Under the pieces are notes generated by a model, which made no database searches, had not been told where the DNA came from, and saw only the letters and a program-made list of their open reading frames with translations. The position numbers and the translations under genes are program-made. Below are positions 57,278 to 64,000 of a stretch of 64,000 nucleotides of DNA, in pieces. Origin of the DNA: Marivirga lumbricoides (GTDB taxonomy: Bacteria > Bacteroidota > Bacteroidia > Cytophagales > Cyclobacteriaceae). How positions within the stretch are numbered: the first letter of the stretch is position 1; each line of letters starts with the position of its first letter. The DNA is taken from assembly GCF_014636295.1 (NCBI RefSeq), contig NZ_BMEC01000012.1, positions 1-64,000 on the forward strand, written 5' to 3'.

Positions 57278-57697
57278 TTACCCTGCATAATCGCCTGTTT
57301 TTTGTCGACAGGCTTTTGCTTCCTTTTTAGTAATTATTCCCCAAAACGGATTTCTAAAGAAGAGAAGTGTTTTTACGCCAAGGTTATGAAAGAAGCGTTG
57401 ACCTCCTGAAGAAAAACCCGGAGCGTTTTTAGGCATTACTACATACTCAAAACCAAATCTATCAGTAACAGCATCCATGCATGGATTCCCATAAAGAATA
57501 TCCTTTGTGTCTTTTGTATAGATTGTTAGCAAGCGCCTCTCCTTTTCCTTTTTATCAGGTAAAAGTTCCGGATTTCGTTTTACTTTTTCAGTAGATTTTT
57601 TTGAATAGTCAATTTGCGAAAAAGCAGGAAAAGATAGAAAAAACACCAGAATTCCAGTAAGAAGTGCTCTATTTACACAGGTTTGCTTTTCTCCCAT
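57278..57697 (-). CDS. Conserved secreted protein of unknown function
   Basis: This is a 139-residue protein with a signal peptide (membrane segment near residues 12-28, cleavage after PAFSQ). The mature part has a Lys-rich linker and then GNPCMDAVTDRFGFEYVVMPK and FHNLGVKTLLFFRNPFW, which I do not recognise. It ends 15 bases from the end of the acyl-CoA dehydrogenase gene on the other strand. Confidence 0.7.
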   Translation of the reverse strand: MGEKQTCVNRALLTGILVFFLSFPAFSQIDYSKKSTEKVKRNPELLPDKKEKERRLLTIYTKDTKDILYGNPCMDAVTDRFGFEYVVMPKNAPGFSSGGQRFFHNLGVKTLLFFRNPFWGIITKKEAKACRQKTGDYAG

Positions 57698-57826
57698 ACA
57701 GCTATTAATGCTTAAAAAATGATTTCGGAAATTTAATTCATTTTAAAGTGTTAAACCAAAGAACAGCTTATTTATAGCTGTAAATTGAAGAAACTACAAA
57801 ACCACAAAGGTATATTTACTTATACT

Positions 57827-59293
57827 TTAATTATTCGGGCTCTGTTCCGTCAGTCTTTGGTTCTCTTTGAAATCGTAAAGCGTTAATTGTCTTAAGTTAT
57901 AGTAAGCCTGCCAGAAATTCCCCAATGAATTGATATAATCTCTTTTTGCCTGATCCTTTTCTGTTAACGCAATAGATAAGTCAGTGATACTAATTTTACC
58001 GATCAGGTATCTGTTTTTGGCAATATTATACCTTCTTTGAGAAATATCATCCGCTTTCTGGGTTATTTTAACCTGGTCTCTCAACATCTCTAAGGTTTTT
58101 ACTTGTGTATAAACCTCCTGCTGAAAATCCACTCTCTCTTGTTCAATAGTATACTCCACCAGCTGAAAATTAGCTTCTGCTGTTCTCACTCTTGATTTTT
58201 GCCTTCCCCAGTCTACAATAGGAATGCTAAAACCTAATTGAATACGTTGCTGCTCCTGCGCATTTTGATAAATAGCAGGAAGGTCCTGCGCATTATTGGT
58301 TAAACCAAAACTGCCGAAGAAATCCATATTTAAACCGGTTTCCCCTCTCGCACGGTCAACTTCTTTTTCCGCCTCCAAAACCCTTCTTCTAAATCCAATT
58401 GCATCAGTTCTGTTGTTCAATGCTTCTTCAAGCGCTAAATCGGGATCAATTGAAAACTCTGGTATATCATTAGGAATCACCAGAGAAAGATCATCAGTAG
58501 TCTTAAGACCTAAATAAGATTTTAAATATAACTGCCTTGTTTCCAAATCAAGTTTCGATTGTGCAACTGCCTGTCTGGAATTCATAAGACTTAATTCAAG
58601 CTGCAGCAACTCATTTTCAGGAATTTTTCCCAACTCATATCTTCCCTGGGCAATCTTATAGATGGTATCATTGTTCCCCAGGTTTTTCTGCGCAATCTGA
58701 ATTCCTACCTGAGCGCTAAGTAAATCGAAATAGAGTCTGGCAACATCTTTAGAAATTTGCTCAAACTCCTCAATGTATTCTCTTTTAGACTCTTCATACC
58801 GTAAAGGCTCTATCTTTTTGTCCCACTTCAATTCATTAAAACTAAAAATAGGTTGCCTGAAACCTACGGAGAGGGGGTCACCACCGTAGTTCACAAAGTT
58901 TTCATTGAAATCATCAAAACGGTTTAAAGATGAACTTACAAATACAGTTCCTCCGGTAAGGCCTATTTGTTGCTCCAAATTGAGTGACACATTGGAATTA
59001 CTGTTAAATACTGACCTGAATTCTGTTGAACCATCTTCCTGCGTTACAGGCACTACAGAATTGTTGAAATTGGGCACGGTTCCACTTAGTGAAAGCTGCG
59101 GAACAAAGTTCGATTTAAATACACGATACTGCCAATATCTGTTTTCTTTTCGTGTTTCTGCCTGCTTGTATGCTGGCGAGTTCTCTTTAGCTATTTCAAT
59201 TACTTCTTCCAGCGTATAGCTCCGTTGAGCTACCAGTTCTGTGCTTACCTGAAAGAAGAGAATGGTAATTAATAATACTGTAATTTTATTCAT
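57827..59293 (-). CDS. TolC-family outer-membrane efflux protein
   Basis: This is a 488-residue outer-membrane factor. The signal peptide ends near STELVAQ, and two OEP repeats of coiled coil and barrel strands follow (YTLEEVIEIAKENSPAYKQA; LELSLMNSRQAVAQSKLDLE; IDWGRQKSRVRTAEANFQLVEY). It would form the outer-membrane channel of an export machine. Its ATG overlaps the stop of the permease gene by 8 bases, and it is the last gene of the adaptor-permease-TolC operon. Confidence 0.94.
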   Translation of the reverse strand: MNKITVLLITILFFQVSTELVAQRSYTLEEVIEIAKENSPAYKQAETRKENRYWQYRVFKSNFVPQLSLSGTVPNFNNSVVPVTQEDGSTEFRSVFNSNSNVSLNLEQQIGLTGGTVFVSSSLNRFDDFNENFVNYGGDPLSVGFRQPIFSFNELKWDKKIEPLRYEESKREYIEEFEQISKDVARLYFDLLSAQVGIQIAQKNLGNNDTIYKIAQGRYELGKIPENELLQLELSLMNSRQAVAQSKLDLETRQLYLKSYLGLKTTDDLSLVIPNDIPEFSIDPDLALEEALNNRTDAIGFRRRVLEAEKEVDRARGETGLNMDFFGSFGLTNNAQDLPAIYQNAQEQQRIQLGFSIPIVDWGRQKSRVRTAEANFQLVEYTIEQERVDFQQEVYTQVKTLEMLRDQVKITQKADDISQRRYNIAKNRYLIGKISITDLSIALTEKDQAKRDYINSLGNFWQAYYNLRQLTLYDFKENQRLTEQSPNN

Positions 59294-60629
59294 GTCTTAA
59301 AGATGTTATTGGGTCCTGATTAGCTGCTTTACGGGCGGGAGCAATACCGAATATCAAGCCCACACTTGCTGCCACTCCAAAGGATATAAAGATGGATATT
59401 CCACTGACAATAGTTGGTATCTCTGCAAAAGAAGAGACTAAATAAGCGAATACAATGCCGAGAATTACTCCTATAATACCTCCGCTGATACTAATCATCA
59501 CGGCCTCAAACAAGAACTGGAGTACCACATCCGATCTTTGTGCACCCAGTGAAATTCTCAAACCTATTTCCTTTATCCGCTCCATCACAGAAGCCAACAT
59601 AATATTCATTATACCAATGCCTCCTACCAAAAGCGAAATTCCTGCAATTGCTCCAAGTACTATATTGAATATATTCTTAGTCTTTTGCTGTTGCTTCAGA
59701 AGCAATTCAGGAACTGTTACCTCAAAATCCACCACATCGTAGTGCCTTCTTTTCAGCATCCGGGAAATTATCTCCGCTGTTGCCGATAAGCGCTCTGAGT
59801 TTTCAACCTGTACCGTCAGTTTATCTAACTGATGATAATTAGAAGGAGCCTTAGAGCTGGTATTGCCTTCTTCTTCACCACTATTTGTGTTAGCCTTTTT
59901 CAACTGAGCCTGGGTGAGGGCAGCCCTGTTTTTGTAATTGACAAGCACTGTTTGCACAGGCGTATAAATATCCATATTAAAATCCCTCAAGCCCAAATTC
60001 TCCAGGCTTTGTTCGGTATAAATACGCTCTTTTAACACGCCTATCACTTTTAGCCAGTGCGGACCTACCTTAATCATTTTACCTACAGGGTTGGTGTCTG
60101 CAAAAAACCTTGAACTCACCGATTTTCCAATTACACAAACCCGGGTACCTTTAATCATCTGATCTTCATTAAAATGCTTCCCTTCACTTAATTCGAAAGC
60201 AGAAAGATTGAAATAAGCAGGATCTACTCCCACTAATTTAGCAGATCTGCGGATTCCATTTCTGATCACATAAGTTTCTATAACTATTTCCGGGCTCACC
60301 CTATCAATACCGGGAATAATCTGAGCAATACTTCTGGCATCTGCCAAGGTAAGGCCCGGGCTAAATTTCTTCTGTTCTTCTTTGATGTTACTTTGGGAAG
60401 CCAATTCTTCCTCCTTTTGCTCTACAACAGGCTCAATAACAATATTATTGACACCTACCAGCTTAATTTGATTCAGTATTTCCTGCTGTGCTCCATTCCC
60501 GATTGCCAGCATGGAAATTACAGCTGCCACTCCAAAAATAATTCCCAGTGCCGTAAGGAAAGAGCGCATTCCGTTATTTACTACAGCCTCAAAAGCTACG
60601 TTTAAATTTGCGAGGATTCTCTCTTTCAT
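59286..60629 (-). CDS. MacB-like ABC transporter permease
   Basis: This is a 447-residue MacB/FtsX-type permease: a first helix near residues 20-45 (SFLTALGIIFGVAAVISMLAIG is the typical start), a large periplasmic MacB_PCD domain, and three C-terminal helices (NIVLGAIAGISLLVGGIGIMNIMLASV, SISGGIIGVILGIVFAYLV, ISFGVAASVGLIFGIAPARKAA). The N-terminal ATPase domain of true MacB is absent, so it needs a separate ATPase, which is not in this operon. It lies between an adaptor and a TolC gene. Confidence 0.93.
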   Translation of the reverse strand: MKERILANLNVAFEAVVNNGMRSFLTALGIIFGVAAVISMLAIGNGAQQEILNQIKLVGVNNIVIEPVVEQKEEELASQSNIKEEQKKFSPGLTLADARSIAQIIPGIDRVSPEIVIETYVIRNGIRRSAKLVGVDPAYFNLSAFELSEGKHFNEDQMIKGTRVCVIGKSVSSRFFADTNPVGKMIKVGPHWLKVIGVLKERIYTEQSLENLGLRDFNMDIYTPVQTVLVNYKNRAALTQAQLKKANTNSGEEEGNTSSKAPSNYHQLDKLTVQVENSERLSATAEIISRMLKRRHYDVVDFEVTVPELLLKQQQKTKNIFNIVLGAIAGISLLVGGIGIMNIMLASVMERIKEIGLRISLGAQRSDVVLQFLFEAVMISISGGIIGVILGIVFAYLVSSFAEIPTIVSGISIFISFGVAASVGLIFGIAPARKAANQDPITSLRHE

Positions 60630-60743
60630 GTATATGATTGGTCTTTATGGGTCAAATGGAATAGCTCAGTTTTCTGAACATTTAATAAATTATATTTCCT
60701 CATCTAATCTCAGTTAGTTCTTAAATACTGATTTACAGCTATT

Positions 60744-62003
60744 TCATTCTGCAGAATTTGTAATAAGCTCTACTTCTTTCTCCTCCAAACCCTGTGGTGC
60801 TATCAGGTAAACTTTTTCGCCTGCACCTAAACCTGACTCTACAATTACTTCATTGGCATTCGCTTTACCTAAAACCACTTGTTGTTTGATAGTTTCCAGA
60901 CCTGATTTTGTATATACATAAGAAAGAGAATCACCCTGGTTGTATACTGATTCCAGTGGAATAAATATGCCTTTAGATACCACATCAATAATAATTTCAT
61001 TGGCGGTAGTCATGGCTGGCCTTAAAGAAGAGTCGCTTTCTTTTATCTCAACTTTTACTTCAAAAACTTTGGCATCGGAGTTAGGCCTTTGCTCGCCCAC
61101 ATTAGCTACTGAAATTACCTCTCCTGTTAGTTTTTTATCAGGAAAAGCATCCAAACCAATATTTACTTTTTGTCCTGGCTTGATCTTCCTAATATCTACC
61201 TCATTTACATAAGTTACCGAGATCATAGTAGATAAATCAGGCAATGTGGCCACTGTAGGATCCCAGGCACCAATATTAGATCCCTCTCCTTTTTTACTAC
61301 CGTCATAATCTCTCACATAGATTACCATACCTTCTTCAGGTGCCATAATATTGAATTTATCTTTAAGCTCTACCAAAAAGTCTCTTTCACTCCTGTCCTC
61401 TGCCAATGCAGCATTGGCTTCCTGCATTTGCGCCACTGCTTTTTGCTTTTTTAACAGGTAGTTTTCTTTGGCTTGCTGAAAAGCTCTTTTTGACTTCTCC
61501 AGATCAATCTCCGCTTGCTTAATAGTTGCAGGTGGCTCAAATTGTGATTGCTCCAGTATAAGCTCTCTTTCTTCCACTGCAAACTCAAGATTGATTAGTT
61601 CATCGCGTGACTGCCTTAAGGTGAGCGCAGTATCTAACTTAGTTTGTGTATACTTTGACAGACTTTGCTGGTATTCATTTTCCGTATTTCTAATCCTGTC
61701 GGATAGTTCAGAAGGATCAAGTGAGGCTACAAAGTCTCCCTTTTTAACAACTGTTCCTTCATCCACAATTCTGTCTACTTTAACATTCCATATCCTGGCA
61801 GCACGCAAGCCGGAAGGGCCTGTTATTTTGATGGAGTTTTTTGCTTCTAACTCTCCAGTGGTTGTAATGGCTATTACAAAGTCTCCTGACTTAGCCTCTG
61901 TCATTATTTCCACTGTCTCGTTGGTACTACTACCTCGGAAGGTATAAAAGGAAATAATTAAAACAATAAGGATGGCGGAACCAATAAGTATTCTTTTTTT
62001 CAT
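60744..62003 (-). CDS. Periplasmic adaptor (HlyD/RND/MacA family)
   Basis: This is a 419-residue membrane-fusion protein. An N-terminal membrane anchor (residues 4-22) is followed by lipoyl/barrel-sandwich halves, a long coiled-coil hairpin (about residues 100-215, rich in Glu, Gln and Lys) and a beta-barrel segment (VTYVNEVDIRKIKPGQKVNIGLDAF). It would bridge the permease to TolC. It is first in the operon, 114 bases before the permease gene. Cargo is unknown. Confidence 0.93.
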   Translation of the reverse strand: MKKRILIGSAILIVLIISFYTFRGSSTNETVEIMTEAKSGDFVIAITTTGELEAKNSIKITGPSGLRAARIWNVKVDRIVDEGTVVKKGDFVASLDPSELSDRIRNTENEYQQSLSKYTQTKLDTALTLRQSRDELINLEFAVEERELILEQSQFEPPATIKQAEIDLEKSKRAFQQAKENYLLKKQKAVAQMQEANAALAEDRSERDFLVELKDKFNIMAPEEGMVIYVRDYDGSKKGEGSNIGAWDPTVATLPDLSTMISVTYVNEVDIRKIKPGQKVNIGLDAFPDKKLTGEVISVANVGEQRPNSDAKVFEVKVEIKESDSSLRPAMTTANEIIIDVVSKGIFIPLESVYNQGDSLSYVYTKSGLETIKQQVVLGKANANEVIVESGLGAGEKVYLIAPQGLEEKEVELITNSAE

Positions 62004-62610
62004 GGGTATAATAATTACTTTTTGTCACAGTTTGTACCACTTCAGCGGTATGCCCAAAGGGATTTTCCAAAGGGAGGATTCGCAAAATCAAGTTTCATTC
62101 TCGGTGGATGTTATATAACCATGCTCAATGATTATAAAAAGATTTCTTTACCTAAAACTGAATCAATCGATAACCTAACGTTATACATGTAAATTTATTT
62201 ATATTATTTAGAATAAAAGCACCACCTATCAATTTATGGAACCTACTAAAGAAATAGTTAGTTCAAATAAAACGCTCACACATTCTTCCTTTTCATGTCA
62301 TCTTGGATAATAAAGCAATGATTCTATTTTAAAAAAAACAGAGGATTATTTGATTTTAAAACACTTTAGCACTCACTCATACTGTATTGAGATGACTTTT
62401 TACATCTTCTCAATTACTTTAATTCCTAATTGATGCATTTAATAAATCACATATGCAAGAGGCTTTTTAATGCTGATGCCTGTAACAGCTAAATAGTTTT
62501 ATTTTAAGAGGAGTTAGTCAATATTAAAATTCTATTGAAGAATGCATGTTTAATGTAGCAGCTTCACAAATAATTAAACTTTACTACCTTTGCAGTCAAA
62601 TTAGCCATTC
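62004..62610. other. Long intergenic region without a gene
   Basis: These 607 bases lie between the divergent efflux operon and a methyltransferase. I see no open frame or structured RNA I can name. Stop codons are dense in all frames. It must hold the efflux promoter on the minus strand, which I cannot place, and the methyltransferase promoter at its right end. Confidence 0.5.
62585..62592 (+). promoter_or_regulatory. -7 element of the methyltransferase gene
   Basis: TACCTTTG followed by C is a perfect -7 box, 19 bases before the ATG. The -33 position (CTTC at 62562-62565) is poor. Confidence 0.6.
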
Positions 62611-63381
62611 ATGAAGCAAATCATCAGTTTTGTACTAAGAAACATCCCAAGAAAATACATCCAATTGGTAAGTGGTGCCAGCTTAAAAATTATTGGCCTA
62701 TTTTACAGAGGGAACAATGTTTATTGTCCTATTAATGGCAAAGGCTACCGGAAATTTTTACCCTACGGCAGGGTAAACCCCAGAGAAAATGCTTTGTGCC
62801 CGGATACGCTTTCTCTGGAAAGGCACCGCTTAATATGGTTGTACCTTAAGAATAAAACCAACTTTTTCACGTCAAAACTGAAAGTTCTTCATGTTGCCCC
62901 TGAGCAGTGCTTTATGAAACATTTTGAAGCGCTGCATAAAGAAAATTACATTACTGCAGACCTGGAGTCTCCGTTGGCTAAAGTAAAAATGGATGTTCAT
63001 AATATTCCATTTGAGGAAAACACATTTGATGTTACTTTTTGTAATCACGTAATGGAGCATGTTGACGATGACATTAAGGCTATGTCAGAATTAAAAAGAG
63101 TTCTTAAACCGGGAGGTTGGGGCATTATTCAGGTGCCTTTTTTCCCTCCATTGCAGGATGAAACTTATGAAAACAATGCTATTACTGATCCTAAAGAAAG
63201 AGAAAAAGTTTTCGGACAGGATGACCATGTACGGCTTTATGGAAGGGATTATCCAGATCGCCTGAGAAAAGCTGGTTTTGAGGTAATTGAAGAAAATTAC
63301 ATCAATGAAATCCCCCATGATTGGATTCAGAAATATGCTTTACCTAAAGATGAAATTATTTATTTGGTGAAGAAGGCTTAG
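62611..63381 (+). CDS. Class I SAM-dependent methyltransferase
   Basis: This is a 256-residue methyltransferase of the type 11 group. The fold motifs are VLHVAPEQCF (an altered glycine-rich loop), ITADLESPLAKVKMDVHNIPFEENTFDVTFCNHVMEHV and LKRVLKPGGWGIIQVP. A small N-terminal part with two cysteines (VYCPINGKGYRKFLPYG...LCP) resembles the zinc-ribbon-like opening of sugar or polysaccharide methyltransferases. Its end overlaps the convergent glycosyltransferase gene by 26 bases. Confidence 0.92.
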   Translation: MKQIISFVLRNIPRKYIQLVSGASLKIIGLFYRGNNVYCPINGKGYRKFLPYGRVNPRENALCPDTLSLERHRLIWLYLKNKTNFFTSKLKVLHVAPEQCFMKHFEALHKENYITADLESPLAKVKMDVHNIPFEENTFDVTFCNHVMEHVDDDIKAMSELKRVLKPGGWGIIQVPFFPPLQDETYENNAITDPKEREKVFGQDDHVRLYGRDYPDRLRKAGFEVIEENYINEIPHDWIQKYALPKDEIIYLVKKA

Positions 63382-64000
63382 GCTCCTTAATGTAGGTAAT
63401 TAACTCCTTTAAAAAACCCATTCCATATGCAACCAATTGTGTAAAAGAAGCGGCAATGCTTAGTATAGCCACTTTAAAACTTTTGGCTTTAAATACTGAA
63501 TCCATAAACAGGATGAAACAATACAGAATAACTAAGATACTTCCTATCCTGAAAACAGGCGAATAAATAAAGAAACTTATCAACCACACAATAAGACCTA
63601 AACTAAAAACGGAGGGAAAAGCATGCACAGGCTTTAACTCTTCTTTATAAAATCTGTAAAGATTGATACGACCTCTTCCAAAAAAGAAAAGCTGCTTGTA
63701 GAATTGCTTAAGGTCTGTTCTTCTTTTATGGTAAACTACTGCGTTAGGGATAAGGCCTATTTTAAAGCCGGCTTTCTCAATACGAATGCTGAACTCAAGG
63801 TCTTCAGCCATTCTCGTAATTACATAACCTCTAGTTTTTTCATATACCATACGCGAAATCCCCATATTGAAACTTCTTGGGCGAAAAGTGCCCACATGGA
63901 GTTTACCTCCTCTTATGCCTCCCGTTGTAAAAAAAGAAGTCATAGAGTAACTAATTGCTTTTTGGGTAGAAGTAAAAGAGTCCAAAGCAGCATCAGGGCC
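63356..64000 (-). CDS. Glycosyltransferase family 2, C-terminal part
   Basis: The window shows the last ~214 residues of a GT2 enzyme; the 5' end with the nucleotide-sugar domain is cut off at 64000, where the frame is still open (it reads GPDAALDSFTSTQKA inward). The visible part has FNMGISRMVYEKTRGY, the catalytic-region AEDLEFSIRIEKAGFKIG, YHKRRTDLKQFYKQLFFFGRGR and three membrane helices at the end. It is probably involved in surface polysaccharide synthesis. Confidence 0.88.
   Translation of the reverse strand, partial: GPDAALDSFTSTQKAISYSMTSFFTTGGIRGGKLHVGTFRPRSFNMGISRMVYEKTRGYVITRMAEDLEFSIRIEKAGFKIGLIPNAVVYHKRRTDLKQFYKQLFFFGRGRINLYRFYKEELKPVHAFPSVFSLGLIVWLISFFIYSPVFRIGSILVILYCFILFMDSVFKAKSFKVAILSIAASFTQLVAYGMGFLKELITYIKEPKPSSPNK

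Overview
This window is a chromosomal segment of a Bacteroidota bacterium, most likely a Cytophagales (Marivirga/Fulvivirga-like) genome; the genus is inference. The evidence is low G+C, weak Shine-Dalgarno sites, several perfect Bacteroidota vegetative promoters (TTTG-N19-TAnnTTTG), GH97 and porin O/P outer-membrane genes, and small protein families I know only from this phylum. No prophage, insertion sequence or CRISPR array is seen. Most of it is housekeeping DNA, so the unusual content is mainly regulatory.

Layout. 1-4.8 kb (minus): purA, then an rsh-fur-STAS run (ppGpp, metal or peroxide sensing, anti-anti-sigma). 4.9-8.4 kb (plus): tRNA-Leu(TAG), trigger factor, clpP-clpX, a protein-quality-control block. 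8.5-16.8 kb (minus): a complete tryptophan operon trpEGDCFBA followed by DAHP synthase, with ribosomal protein bTHX upstream. The trp leader carries two successive leader peptides, each with three consecutive Trp codons and each followed by its own terminator hairpin, so it reads as a tandem attenuator. 16.9-22.0 kb (plus): a Ca/Na exchanger, then a tight four-gene cassette (C39-like peptidase, RLAN/RimK ATP-grasp ligase, GCS2 ligase, N-formylglutamate amidohydrolase-like enzyme) that looks like a peptide or amide metabolite pathway of unknown product. 22.1-23.6 kb: an ECF sigma factor with a probable membrane anti-sigma, divergent from a small membrane protein. Both divergent promoters share the same bipartite motif, which suggests an autoregulated mini-regulon.

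23.8-36.6 kb: hydrolase, lipoprotein, solute-binding-like protein, lipB, yraN, GT9 glycosyltransferase, polX, EVE-domain protein, pyrR-pyrB, two related small proteins and cystathionine beta-synthase. 36.6-37.8 kb: a PH-domain protein and a tRNA cluster (Leu-GAG, two identical Lys-TTT) with tRNA fragments around it. 37.8-42.5 kb: TPR/SH3 membrane protein, RlmD, RluF-like pseudouridine synthase, DUF1456 protein, and a phosphate-selective porin behind four TTAACA repeats that look like a Pho box. 42.8-57.7 kb: a peptidoglycan hydrolase-like protein and a patatin, M16 and M20 peptidases, aldo/keto reductase, DUF3050 protein, GH97, macro-domain protein and a large acyl-CoA dehydrogenase. 57.8-62.0 kb (minus): an efflux operon (adaptor, MacB-like permease, TolC) without an ATPase gene. 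62.6-64.0 kb: a methyltransferase and the end of a family 2 glycosyltransferase cut by the window edge.
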